Of a stretch of 58,873 nt of DNA, positions 23,445 to 32,675 are shown in pieces; position 1 is the stretch's first letter; each line of letters opens with the position of its first letter. The DNA lies in assembly GCA_024102665.1 (NCBI GenBank), contig JAGFJP010000176.1, positions 1-58,873 on the forward strand, read 5' to 3'. The notes under the pieces were generated by a model that was not told where the DNA came from, searched no databases, and was given only the letters and a program-made list of their open reading frames with translations. The DNA is from Thiogranum sp. (GTDB lineage: Bacteria; Pseudomonadota; Gammaproteobacteria; DSM-19610). The position numbers and the translations under genes are program-made.

Positions 23445-26408
23445 TTAAAGCTGGTTTACATTCAGCCCCAGACTGCGACAGGCTTCCTGCTTAGCCTGAC
23501 CGGTAATTACAGCCACACTCGCCAGCCCGGGATCGAGATAGGTCGCGGTCACTCGCCGCAGATCGTCAAGCGTAACATTCAGAATCCGCCGCCTGACAGC
23601 CTGTCGTTGATCCGGCGTACGACCATAAAGTTCATTATAAAAAGCATCCCTGGCTTCCCCGGCAGGGGAACCCGGCTTGTCGATGCTGCCTATCACGCCC
23701 AGGATGGCTTCCTCCAGTTGCCGCGCCTCATGCTTCTCCTCGAGCAACCAGACCACAGCACGGTCAAAATCCTCCAACGTCTCTTCGAGACGAGGGTCGC
23801 GGTAGGAATAAAACCGGAAACTGGCGTTGTCCGAGTCGTGACTGGCACCACCACCATAGGCTCCACCCTGTTCCCGTATAACGCGGTGCAGGTAACCGTT
23901 GCGGAGGAAACCCGCCAAAACTGCGAGGGCGGCTGCATCCGGATGCTGAATCGGTACTGTCGGATACGCCTTGGCGCAGAAATTGACCTGCGTGTTGGTA
24001 ATCCAGGCGTCACGTACCTGGTGGCGAACCGGAGATTGCGAAAACCGGGTGAAGGCATCAGACCCGGCGGCAGCCCGCATCCACACGGTTTCCAGTTCCT
24101 GCCGCATTTGTGCGCGGTGTTCGGCTTCTCCGATCAGCAGATATTGGCGCGGTGCGGCATGGACGAGCTGATGAATCTGCTGCAGACGGCCGGCGAAAGC
24201 AGCCAATTGTTCTTCGTCGTCCAGGCTGTCGTCCAGTCGCTTTAGATAATGGATACCAGCGAGGCCTCGCAGACGATGTGCCAATGCCGCCCCCGGACTC
24301 ATCCCCGATGCCGCGGCGAGCATCGCCAGACTGTGCCCGTTGCCTGTGACACTCTGTTCACGTCGCGCCCGCTGCTGCGCGATCAGATCCCGTATACGGG
24401 CGAGTTCGTCGAAACGCGGAGTCTCCATGGTATCGAGCAGCAGGCGGCTTAATGACCTGTTGTTGCGCAGCAAGGCCTTGCCAGCGATCAAAACATGTCC
24501 GCGCAGCGACTGCACATCGTCCACTGCGCCGCGCAGGGTGCTGCTTGCATGGATTCCGCCGGACACACTGCTCTGCAATGCCTGTGTTTCAAGATAATCC
24601 CGTCCCCCGCAGCCCAACTGCGCAAGGCAATTGGTATAATACGGAAGGCAGTCCAGCAACTGCTCGCCCAGATCGGGCAGGTCCGCAACAACTTCCTGAT
24701 ACACGAGACCATTCGTACCTTGAGCGAAAAATGACAACGGCTTGCCGGCGACGGTTTCGGTGTCTCCTTGCGCGATCTGCATTTCCGCCGGAACATCTTC
24801 CAGGCCGACTTTGGGCAGAACGCCAGGATCATCCACCTGTTTCTGACGTTTGGCGAGCGCCTCGGCCTGCCTTAGCACGAACTGTCTTTGCTCATCGCTC
24901 AACTGTTCCTTGATGTGCGCCAGGCGTGTCGTTTCGGCAGCAGTCTTGCGCGCTGACAAACCGGTATCCGGCACCATCGTCAAACGCACGCGGTGCTGAT
25001 TGTCGAGCAGACAACGTTGTATCAGTTGCCGGATGTAACCGGGATCCTGGATATTGCTGCGCAATTCCTCGAGCACCGGATCGAGGTTCAGCAGGGCGAC
25101 AGGATCGCCTCCATGGATGGCACAGGAAAGCCCCTCGAGGATGAGCTGCAAACCGTAAGGATAGCCATCACCTGACACTTCCCGCTGGCTCAATTCCAGT
25201 TGATGCAGGACCGATTCGAGGCGCTCGCGGGGAACACCTTTTTCTGCAACGTCCCGCAACACCTGCAGCACCAGCATCTCGACGGCATCGGCATGTTCCG
25301 CTCTGCTGCCTTCCAGGCCACACATGAAGCTCATTTCCCGATTCGATGCTTCCAGTCCACAAAGCGGCGAAGGCGCATCGCCAAGGTCGGTCGTTTCCAG
25401 CGCGTGGCGCAAGGGTGACGCACTGTCGTCCAGCAACACGCCTTCCAGGAGCTGTGCTTCCAGCTGTTCCCGCAAATTGGTACTGCGCCCCAGCAGCCAG
25501 CCCATGACAATATGCGTCTTGTCGGAAGTATCCGTTTCATCGTCAAGCGCATAGCTGTGCTGGACGCGAAGCGGCGCGTAATAGCGTTTTTCATCGTTAA
25601 CCGCAATATGCACATCCAGGCGGTCGAAGCGTGAAAGTGCCCTGTCGTGAATCCGCGCCTGGTGATCAACCGCGGGAATATTGCCGCAGGTCATGAATAC
25701 GGCGTTTGACGGATGATAATGGGTCTTATAGAAACTCCTCAGCTGCTCATACGTCAGGTCGGGAATATGCTCGGGATCCCCGCCGCTGTTGTAGTGGTAG
25801 GTCGTTGTCGGGAACAGGTACTGGGTGAGCGTTTGCCACAGTGTACTGGTAACCGAACTCATTGCGCCTTTCATTTCATTGAATACAACGCCCTTGAAAG
25901 TCAGCTCGGACTCCGGATTATCGGGTTCGGCAAATTCGATACGATGACCTTCCTGGGCAAAATCCAGTTCATGCAGGCGCGAGAAAAAGACCGCATCCAG
26001 ATAGACATCCAGAAGGTTGGTGAAATCTTTCCTGTTCTGGCTGGCAAACGGGTAGGCCGTCCAGTCACTGCTGGTGAATGCATTCATGAAGGTGTTCAGT
26101 GAACGGCGGATCATCATGAAAAACGGGTCGCGCACGGGATAGCGCTCGCTGCCGCACAGAACTGTATGTTCCAGGATGTGAGCCACTCCGGTGGAGTCTT
26201 CCGGCACCGTTCTGAAGGCCACCAGGAACACATTTTCCGCGTTATCCGACGCCAGATGGAAATGCGGGGCGCCGGTGATCCTGTGCCGGTATTCTTCGAC
26301 GATCACATTCAGCGACTCGATACGCTCGCTGCGCACCCATTCGAAGGCCTCATGCGTCTGCTCCGGTCGCTTGTACGGCTCGGGACGATTGGCTGCTACA
26401 CTGTTCAT
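23445..26408 (-). CDS. M16C peptidase, PreP (presequence protease) type
   Basis: A 987-aa zinc protease with the inverted HxxEH motif HILEH (about residues 76-80) and the M16C-type four-domain layout. The family member PreP degrades short peptides in a closed chamber; bacterial homologues are cytosolic. There is no signal peptide. The gene ends 20 bp upstream of zapE on the same strand, so both may be cotranscribed. Confidence 0.9.
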   Translation of the reverse strand: MNSVAANRPEPYKRPEQTHEAFEWVRSERIESLNVIVEEYRHRITGAPHFHLASDNAENVFLVAFRTVPEDSTGVAHILEHTVLCGSERYPVRDPFFMMIRRSLNTFMNAFTSSDWTAYPFASQNRKDFTNLLDVYLDAVFFSRLHELDFAQEGHRIEFAEPDNPESELTFKGVVFNEMKGAMSSVTSTLWQTLTQYLFPTTTYHYNSGGDPEHIPDLTYEQLRSFYKTHYHPSNAVFMTCGNIPAVDHQARIHDRALSRFDRLDVHIAVNDEKRYYAPLRVQHSYALDDETDTSDKTHIVMGWLLGRSTNLREQLEAQLLEGVLLDDSASPLRHALETTDLGDAPSPLCGLEASNREMSFMCGLEGSRAEHADAVEMLVLQVLRDVAEKGVPRERLESVLHQLELSQREVSGDGYPYGLQLILEGLSCAIHGGDPVALLNLDPVLEELRSNIQDPGYIRQLIQRCLLDNQHRVRLTMVPDTGLSARKTAAETTRLAHIKEQLSDEQRQFVLRQAEALAKRQKQVDDPGVLPKVGLEDVPAEMQIAQGDTETVAGKPLSFFAQGTNGLVYQEVVADLPDLGEQLLDCLPYYTNCLAQLGCGGRDYLETQALQSSVSGGIHASSTLRGAVDDVQSLRGHVLIAGKALLRNNRSLSRLLLDTMETPRFDELARIRDLIAQQRARREQSVTGNGHSLAMLAAASGMSPGAALAHRLRGLAGIHYLKRLDDSLDDEEQLAAFAGRLQQIHQLVHAAPRQYLLIGEAEHRAQMRQELETVWMRAAAGSDAFTRFSQSPVRHQVRDAWITNTQVNFCAKAYPTVPIQHPDAAALAVLAGFLRNGYLHRVIREQGGAYGGGASHDSDNASFRFYSYRDPRLEETLEDFDRAVVWLLEEKHEARQLEEAILGVIGSIDKPGSPAGEARDAFYNELYGRTPDQRQAVRRRILNVTLDDLRRVTATYLDPGLASVAVITGQAKQEACRSLGLNVNQL

Positions 26409-26543
26409 GCTGTCTGGCTACCCGTTGATCTACCAATTAATTTGCGATCGATTGTACCCCGCGCCGGAGGTCTCACGCCATGCCACGTTGCCGGCCAGAT
26501 AGACGCTCGCTAGAATGCCGCGTATTTCCAGGCCGGTAACCCC

Positions 26544-27362
26544 ATGAAAATTGTCTCTTTCAATACCAATGGCATACGCGCCAGGCCGCACCAGCTGGAA
26601 AAGCTGGTTGAAGAGCACAACCCGGACATCATCGGCATTCAGGAGACCAAGGTGCGGGACGAGGAGTTTCCAGTGGGGATGATCGAAGACCTCGGATACC
26701 ATGCGGTATTCCACGGACAGAAATCCCATTACGGGGTTGCCACCTTGTCACGGCACGCGCCGCTGCAGGTGCGCATGGGGTTCCTGCACGACAACGGTGA
26801 CGCGCAGAGGCGCCTGATTACAACGACGATCCCGGTTGACGGTAATCGTACCGTCACGGTGCTGAACGCGTATTTCCCGCAGGGCGAAAGCCGGGACCAC
26901 CCGGTCAAATTTCCGGCCAAATGCAGGTTTTATCATGATCTGCTGGAGGACCTGCAACGCAACCATGCACCTGATGAGGACCTGATCCTGCTCGGTGACA
27001 TGAATGTCGCGCCCCTGGACCTGGATATCGGCATCGGCGCCGACAACGCCAGACGCTGGCTGCGCACCGGCAAATGCAGCTTCCTTCCGGAGGAGCGGGA
27101 GTGGTTGCAACAATTGCTGGACTGGGGCCTGGTCGATACTTTCCGCGCCCGGTTCCCGGACACCGACGACCTGTTCAGCTGGTTCGATTACCGCAGCAAG
27201 GGCTTCGAGCGCGAACCAAGGCGAGGCCTGCGCATTGACCTGATACTGGCAACGCGGCCGCTTGCCGAACGTTGCCTCGATGCAGGAATTTGTTACAGCA
27301 TCCGCGGCATGGAGAAGCCATCGGATCATTGCCCGGTGTGGGCAAACTTCGCCCCAGCGTGA
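26544..27362 (+). CDS. xthA: Exodeoxyribonuclease III
   Basis: A 272-aa AP endonuclease/3'-5' exonuclease of base-excision repair. The family motifs are present: IQETKV (catalytic Glu), [13 protein letters not shown], and SDHCPVW near the C-terminus. Length matches E. coli XthA. Divergent from the M16 protease gene with 135 bp between starts. Confidence 0.95.
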   Translation: MKIVSFNTNGIRARPHQLEKLVEEHNPDIIGIQETKVRDEEFPVGMIEDLGYHAVFHGQKSHYGVATLSRHAPLQVRMGFLHDNGDAQRRLITTTIPVDGNRTVTVLNAYFPQGESRDHPVKFPAKCRFYHDLLEDLQRNHAPDEDLILLGDMNVAPLDLDIGIGADNARRWLRTGKCSFLPEEREWLQQLLDWGLVDTFRARFPDTDDLFSWFDYRSKGFEREPRRGLRIDLILATRPLAERCLDAGICYSIRGMEKPSDHCPVWANFAPA

Positions 27363-27415
27363 TTTTTGCAACAACCGTTTGTTCCCGGTCCACAGGAAAA
27401 GGTAAACTCGCCGCC

Positions 27416-28135
27416 ATGAAGCTGGCAATAAAGACAAATTGGGTAATGCTTGTCGCAGCGCTCCTGGCGATGACCTATTCCCTTTCCCAGGCCGCAATGG
27501 CGGAGCCGGGGCTGATCAAGGATCCGCAGCCGGTGCTGGCCGACGCCATCAACAAGCTCATCGACAGACTCAGCGAAAACGCGGACCGGATACGCGATGA
27601 TTCTTCCATCGCCTACCAGATCAGCGATGAATTGATCGCCCCGCATATCGACTTTCCGCGCATCACGCGCCTGGTCATCGGCAAGTACTGGCGCGATGCG
27701 AGCGAAGCACAGCGCCGCCAGCTGGTTGATGAAATCCGCGCTTTGCTGACGCGATCCTATGTTACCGCCATGACCAGCTACGTCGACCAGATCGTAGCGA
27801 AGAAAGACCAGATCAGCTATATGCCTTCGCGCTATACGCCTGGCGACAACAAAGCCTCGGTACGCGCCAGTATCGCCCTTGACACCGGGCAATCCGTGGA
27901 GGTCCAGTATCAGCTGTATATCGGCGATGATGAATGGAAGATCTATGACATCCGCATCGAAGGGATCAGCCTGGCGATCTCCTACCGCACCAGTTTCGGT
28001 GACAAGATACAGCGCGACGGCCTCGACGCATTGATCGCCCAGCTCGCAGAGCGCAACCTCAAGGGTGAGGTCGAATTACCTGATTCTGTGGAATCGCTGA
28101 AAACACCAGCGTCTGATAACGCAGCTGGCCGGTAA
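27416..28135 (+). CDS. mlaC: MlaC-like periplasmic phospholipid-binding protein
   Basis: A 239-aa protein with a signal peptide (about 1-29) and the MlaC/Ttg2D fold pattern, including IDFPRITRLVIGKYWRDAS and YRTSFGDKIQRDGLDALI. It ferries phospholipids between the outer and inner membranes in the Mla pathway. No mlaE, F, D or B gene is beside it, so it is an orphan copy or works with a remote operon. Confidence 0.85.
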   Translation: MKLAIKTNWVMLVAALLAMTYSLSQAAMAEPGLIKDPQPVLADAINKLIDRLSENADRIRDDSSIAYQISDELIAPHIDFPRITRLVIGKYWRDASEAQRRQLVDEIRALLTRSYVTAMTSYVDQIVAKKDQISYMPSRYTPGDNKASVRASIALDTGQSVEVQYQLYIGDDEWKIYDIRIEGISLAISYRTSFGDKIQRDGLDALIAQLAERNLKGEVELPDSVESLKTPASDNAAGR

Positions 28136-28186
28136 CGGGAACTGGCGCAGCACCGCCCCAGTCGCGCAATGTTGCCCATCTGAAAT

Positions 28187-28456
28187 TCAGGCGACGGGCT
28201 GGTCTTCAGCCGTTTGCTTCGGCATTTGCAGATAATACCCCTGTGCCGTTATCTGCCGCATTACCTCCGCAACATCCGCCTGGGCGAGAGTTCGCGCGCT
28301 GTCGAGTTCCAGATCGATGACCTTCTCCAGACTGCCCAGCATTTGCTTCAAACCCTCCGGCACTCTGGTCAACGCATCATCGCGGCGCACGAACAGATAG
28401 TAATCGAATTGCCTGAGACTCTTGTACACCACACAATGCATATCGACAGATCTCAA
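28187..28456 (-). CDS. ycgL: YcgL-domain protein
   Basis: An 89-aa protein of the YcgL family (DYYLFVRRDDALTRVPEGL and QGYYLQMPK are typical), of unknown function. The start is taken as TTG at 28456 because it overlaps the TGA of the preceding gene as TTGA, suggesting coupled translation; an ATG 15 nt downstream is an alternative. Confidence 0.83.
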   Translation of the reverse strand: MRSVDMHCVVYKSLRQFDYYLFVRRDDALTRVPEGLKQMLGSLEKVIDLELDSARTLAQADVAEVMRQITAQGYYLQMPKQTAEDQPVA

Positions 28457-28860
28457 TGGTTCGAAGGCGGGAAAAAGGATACCGTGGCTTCCGCAATGTA
28501 CGGTTTGTCGAAAACCAGTTCCAGAGAGAATCCTGCGCCAACCAGCCTTGCCTTCACCTGTTTCAGCTCGGGTAAGCGACTTGCCAGCCAGGAGCAGGAC
28601 GCGGCAATCGACGCTTCGTCGTTTTTCTGTATTGCCTGGACCAGGTGCATGGCCACAAACCTGGCGCGCTGCATTCTGTCCGGTTTCTCGATCCAGACAG
28701 AACCCAGTTGCACACCGGTGTCCATCTGTTCATCCATGCGATCCAGGTAACGCGATTGCAGCTCGGGCAGCGCCCTGCTGCGGTCGTATTCCAGCTGCGC
28801 CTCGCCATTGATCAAGACCACCAGACGCGCATGATCACTTGTTGCATTCGGATCGTTCAT
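28453..28860 (-). CDS. Uncharacterised protein upstream of ycgL
   Basis: A 135-aa soluble protein with an alpha/beta look (LVVLINGEAQLEY, ASRLPELKQVKARL) and no motif I can name. It overlaps the ycgL start by 4 bp, so the two are translationally coupled. Start MNDPNATS was chosen over two earlier in-frame ATG codons. Confidence 0.75.
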   Translation of the reverse strand: MNDPNATSDHARLVVLINGEAQLEYDRSRALPELQSRYLDRMDEQMDTGVQLGSVWIEKPDRMQRARFVAMHLVQAIQKNDEASIAASCSWLASRLPELKQVKARLVGAGFSLELVFDKPYIAEATVSFFPPSNH

Positions 28861-28961
28861 GCTGCGCATTATCCAGTAACGCGCACACCGCGCAAAATCG
28901 GAATCGCGCACCGCGCAGGTCTAGCCGGGCATCGCGCCCCGTGGACCGGCGGCATCCGCAG

Positions 28962-30050
28962 TCATTGCGGGCAACGCACGGCCCTCAAAAGCTGTTCCTC
29001 CAGGAACTTCGCTGCCTGCCCAGCTCCGTCCGCCACGCAGCCTTGTACCGACAAGGATCTGGCGCGTCGCACAAGATCACCGAACTCACCGCTGCGCAGA
29101 CGTTGCGGGCTGACAGGAACACCGGCGCTGTGGGCGTCCAGCCACTCCACCAGGCTCTGTTCTTCAGGCCAGTCAGGCCGCTCGATATACATTAACGGCG
29201 TGCGGTTAACGACACACTCGGTGACTGTCCCGTAACCGCATTTGCCCAGCACGGCATCACACGAGGCAATGAGATCCGTGAAACCCCAGCCACTGCGTTC
29301 GATCGGGATGACATCCGGATGCGTTACCCGCCAGCTCTCGGCCACCAGCCAGCGGATATGCCGCGCCCTGGGCCATGATTCCATGGGGAAACGGGCCTTG
29401 ACACCGCCGGGCGCCACCAGAATCAATGCCTCATCGGCACCGACGTCCAGCCTGTCCCGGAGCGCTTCGCGGGCACAGTTTCCTGTTTTCGCTATAGGAC
29501 CGATCGCGACCCTGTTTTCAAGAAAAGGCATGGGCATCGATGGCTCGGGGCACAGGAATGCCCGGGCACTTTTGTAGGCCTCCTCCATCTGTTCCAGCAC
29601 AGGCGCGCTTTCCGGGCGCTGTGAAAAATACCAGCGGTAGATGTCGGCCCAGTTCAGGGAACACAGCGCCAGCGCCGGAATGCCCGCTGACCGGGCGGCG
29701 GCAAGCGTCAAATACGGAATGTCCGCCAGGATCAGGTCCGGCGCCAGCGCTTCCAGCCGCTGCTTTTCCTGGCCCACCCGGGCGTCCCAGTTCCGGTGCA
29801 ACTGCGCATAGGCATCGGCGCTGGCGGTGAAGTCGATGTCGAACGCCGAGTTCATGAGCAGCCCGAAATCCGGCATTTCCGGTATCAGGACGAAATCACC
29901 ATCGATGCGTTCGCGCAGAAAAGATTCGGGCAGACTGCCAAGCACGCTCACCTGCAATGACGGCAGACGCTGTCTCAGCGCGTTAACGACAGGAGCCACC
30001 TGGGCAGCGTGTCCGAATCCGTGAGAGGTTATAGCCACCAGCAAATGCAT
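28962..30050 (-). CDS. Glycosyltransferase-like protein (MurG/GT-B type)
   Basis: A 362-aa protein with a GT-B pattern: ITSHGFGHAAQVAPVVNAL at the N-terminus (nucleotide-sugar fold start) and CDAVLGKCGYGTVTECV in the C-terminal half, the acceptor/donor segment seen in MurG-like enzymes. Cytosolic. Donor and acceptor are unknown. It is downstream of lipA with 51 bp between, so possibly in the same transcript. Confidence 0.75.
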   Translation of the reverse strand: MHLLVAITSHGFGHAAQVAPVVNALRQRLPSLQVSVLGSLPESFLRERIDGDFVLIPEMPDFGLLMNSAFDIDFTASADAYAQLHRNWDARVGQEKQRLEALAPDLILADIPYLTLAAARSAGIPALALCSLNWADIYRWYFSQRPESAPVLEQMEEAYKSARAFLCPEPSMPMPFLENRVAIGPIAKTGNCAREALRDRLDVGADEALILVAPGGVKARFPMESWPRARHIRWLVAESWRVTHPDVIPIERSGWGFTDLIASCDAVLGKCGYGTVTECVVNRTPLMYIERPDWPEEQSLVEWLDAHSAGVPVSPQRLRSGEFGDLVRRARSLSVQGCVADGAGQAAKFLEEQLLRAVRCPQ

Positions 30051-30101
30051 GACGCACCGGGCCCGACGTTGATTTCTTCGCGAATCTCTCGCGTCGAACG
30101 G

Positions 30102-31040
30102 CTATAACAGTCCCGCAGCCTGCTGATCTGCATGATAGGAGGAGCGCACCATTGGTCCGCTCGCCACCTGGCTGAAGCCCATCTGCTCTGCCGCCTCACG
30201 CAACTGTTCGAACTCGTCAGGGTGGACGAACCTCTCAACGGGCAAATGGTGCCTGCTCGGCTGAAGGTATTGCCCCAGCGTGAGCATTTCAACGCCATGC
30301 TGCCGCATGTCCTGCATGACCTGATGCACTTCTTCAAGGGTTTCCCCGATGCCGAGCATCAACCCGGACTTGGAAGGTATGCCGGTGTGTTCCCGTTTGA
30401 ATTGCTGCAGCAGGTCGAGCGACCATTGATAGTCCGAACCCGGGCGCGCTTTTTTATATAGCCTCGGCACCGTTTCCAGGTTGTGGTTGAATACGTCCGG
30501 CGGCGCTTCGCGGAGGATATTCAGCGCGCGCTCCATGCGGCCACGGAAATCCGGCACCAGGATCTCGATGCGGGTCTGCGGATTGTGCGTTCGTATGGCC
30601 TGGATGCAAGCGACAAAATGACCCGCGCCACCGTCCCTCAGATCATCCCTGTCGACCGAAGTGACTACCACGTATCGCAATCCCATGCCTTTGATGGTTT
30701 GCGCCAGATGCGCCGGTTCCTGCGGGTCGAGCGCATCCGGCCTGCCGTGCGCCACATCGCAAAATGGACAGCGTCGGGTACATATGTCACCCATGATCAT
30801 GAAAGTCGCCGTACCGTGCGCGAAGCATTCTCCCAGATTGGGGCAGGACGCTTCCTCACAAACGGTATGAAGCCGGTTGGCGCGCAGAACGCTTTTGAGG
30901 CGCTGGATTTCGGGCCCGGCAGGCGATTTGGCACGAATCCACGCGGGCTTGCGCAACGGCGTCTGCGTCACTTCGATCTTGACGGGTATGCGCGCGGTCT
31001 TGGCTTCACCGCGCTGGTGCTTGAGCTGTTTTTCGGACAT
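30102..31040 (-). CDS. lipA: Lipoyl synthase
   Basis: A 312-aa radical SAM enzyme that inserts two sulfurs into protein-bound octanoate. Radical SAM cluster CTRRCPFC (CX3CX2C), auxiliary cluster CX4CX5C in [12 protein letters not shown], and the C-terminal RSSY that serves as the auxiliary-cluster serine ligand are all present. It follows lipB by 26 bp. Confidence 0.97.
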   Translation of the reverse strand: MSEKQLKHQRGEAKTARIPVKIEVTQTPLRKPAWIRAKSPAGPEIQRLKSVLRANRLHTVCEEASCPNLGECFAHGTATFMIMGDICTRRCPFCDVAHGRPDALDPQEPAHLAQTIKGMGLRYVVVTSVDRDDLRDGGAGHFVACIQAIRTHNPQTRIEILVPDFRGRMERALNILREAPPDVFNHNLETVPRLYKKARPGSDYQWSLDLLQQFKREHTGIPSKSGLMLGIGETLEEVHQVMQDMRQHGVEMLTLGQYLQPSRHHLPVERFVHPDEFEQLREAAEQMGFSQVASGPMVRSSYHADQQAAGLL

Positions 31041-31066
31041 GGCAGACCCCCCGGTTAACGCACCGC

Positions 31067-31711
31067 TTATGACTCGATGCACGCGGCGTAGTTCAGCTGC
31101 GATACCAAACAAGGCAGCCATTCGCGCGCAACCTCGTCGACCGATCTCAGAATACCCAGATCCGCGAGCTGGGTAACTTTCATACCCTCGTATCCACAAG
31201 GATTGATCCTGGTGAAAGGTTCGAGATCCATATTTACATTCAGACTCAAACCATGATAACTGCAGCCACCCTTGATCCTCAGACCAAGGGCGGCGATTTT
31301 CGCGCCTTCCACGTATACACCGGGGGCATCGCGACGCCCGTGCGCCGATACGCCGCATTGCCCAAGCCAGTGGATAACCGAATGCTCCAGGATCTCGACC
31401 AGTTGACGCACACCGATCCCCAGCCGCCGCAGATCGAAGTGCACGTAGGCAACCAGCTGCCCGGGACCATGATAAGTGACCTGTCCACCGCGATCGATGG
31501 ATATCACCGGAATGTCGCCGGGCGCCAGTACATGTTGGGCTTTGCCGTTCATGCCCAGCGTAAACACCGGCGTATGCTGCAGCAACCACAACTGGTCCTC
31601 GGAGTTGCTGTCGCGCCGGGTATTGTACGCCTGCATATCACGCCATACGGGCGCGTAATCGCAAATGCCCAAACGTTTGATTCTGAGCACCGGAGATCCG
31701 GCCTTCGTCAT
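31067..31711 (-). CDS. lipB: Octanoyl-ACP:protein octanoyltransferase
   Basis: A 214-aa LipB; moves octanoate from ACP to lipoyl domains. The nucleophile cysteine is in NPCGYEGMK and the supporting lysine in [23 protein letters not shown] is also diagnostic. The start is MTKAGS; an in-frame TTG 12 nt upstream is possible. Lies between DUF493 and lipA, as in many gammaproteobacteria. Confidence 0.95.
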   Translation of the reverse strand: MTKAGSPVLRIKRLGICDYAPVWRDMQAYNTRRDSNSEDQLWLLQHTPVFTLGMNGKAQHVLAPGDIPVISIDRGGQVTYHGPGQLVAYVHFDLRRLGIGVRQLVEILEHSVIHWLGQCGVSAHGRRDAPGVYVEGAKIAALGLRIKGGCSYHGLSLNVNMDLEPFTRINPCGYEGMKVTQLADLGILRSVDEVAREWLPCLVSQLNYAACIES

Positions 31712-31724
31712 GCCGGCAAGCAAC

Positions 31725-31991
31725 CTAGAGGACCATCAGCAGATCATCGCAGGCGGTCAGCTCGAGGTAGATGGCGTCGAGCTGGTCGCGGCTGGTGGCC
31801 GGGATCACGAACGTCATTGACAGATAATTCCCGTTCCGGCTAACTGCACTTTTCATGCTTTGTACTTTGAAATCAGGAGCATGGCGTCGAACAATTTCCA
31901 GCGCCCTGGCTTCGAATCCGGAATCCGAGCGCCCCATGGCCTTGATGGGGAATTCGCAGGGAAACGTCAGCAGGCTTGATGCTTCTTCCAT
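31725..31991 (-). CDS. ybeD: DUF493/YbeD family protein
   Basis: An 88-aa protein of the YbeD/DUF493 family, with the FPCEFPIKAMG and AVSRNGNYLSMTFVIPA segments. In E. coli ybeD neighbours lipB, as here. An ACT-like fold; function unknown. The start at MEEASS was preferred to an ATG three codons upstream by comparison with E. coli YbeD. Confidence 0.85.
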   Translation of the reverse strand: MEEASSLLTFPCEFPIKAMGRSDSGFEARALEIVRRHAPDFKVQSMKSAVSRNGNYLSMTFVIPATSRDQLDAIYLELTACDDLLMVL

Positions 31992-32053
31992 GGCGCACAT
32001 GATAGAGCAAGCGTCGACGAATTACCCTCGCAACCCGTCCGGGAAATTTCCCT

Positions 32054-32455
32054 CTACCCCGGCAGACCGCCCTGCGGATCGGGGCGCAGGTCGGGACATA
32101 CCTCGCCCAGCCAACGGAGCGCAGCGTTCTCATCGGTAAACACGCGTGTCGGGTAAGGAGGTCGATGAAACTTCATGAACAAGTCAGCCATCGCGCGCGT
32201 GAACACCGACTTGACGATAATCGCCATGCCGCTGACCAGCTCGACCACTTCGCCACGCGATGCGAACTGCTGCGCTTCATATTCCGCAGATGCAATCGAT
32301 TCGGCGTAGACAAGCAACGGACGCTTGTCGGTAGTGATCGCGATGTGCTGCTGATAGACCGTCTGCATGACCTCGAGTGTCAGCTCGAAATCCTGTGGAT
32401 ATACGATTCTGACAACGCCATCGTCGCCCAGCCATATGCGTGCGCCTGATTGCAT
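32054..32455 (-). CDS. SpoIIAA-like/DUF7793-type protein
   Basis: A 133-aa single-domain protein with a short strand-helix repeat and the segment FTRAMADLFMKFHRPPYPTR, recalled from uncharacterised STAS-like proteins. No catalytic motif. Start MQSGAR has AAAGGGG about 4 nt upstream. It is divergent from dnaE2. Confidence 0.6.
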   Translation of the reverse strand: MQSGARIWLGDDGVVRIVYPQDFELTLEVMQTVYQQHIAITTDKRPLLVYAESIASAEYEAQQFASRGEVVELVSGMAIIVKSVFTRAMADLFMKFHRPPYPTRVFTDENAALRWLGEVCPDLRPDPQGGLPG

Positions 32456-32632
32456 GCATCCCCTTTTGGAATCTGGCAATCCGCTCGTGTTGCGGGGTAT
32501 TGCCAGCCTTAACGGATTGATTTACCGCCGTCTCTTGCAATTATGTATATCAGATTTTTCATCTGATTGCTCTAGCCTGCGAGGGACACCATCCCCATCC
32601 GGTTCGGAAGATCCTGCTTCCGTCACCTCATG

Positions 32633-32672
32633 GCAGGCTCTATACTGTATATAAATACAGTATAGAGCCTGC
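32633..32672. promoter_or_regulatory. SOS-type LexA operator inside an extended palindrome
   Basis: CTGTATATAAATACAG (32645-32660) differs from the E. coli LexA consensus CTGT-N8-ACAG only inside the spacer. It is the centre of a 40-bp palindrome whose outer arms GCAGGCTCTATACTGTAT and its complement match exactly for 18 bp around ATAA. The -10-like TATACT (32641-32646) overlaps the box, so LexA would block polymerase. The dnaE2 ATG begins 3 bp after the palindrome. Confidence 0.9.
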
Positions 32673-32675
32673 ACC

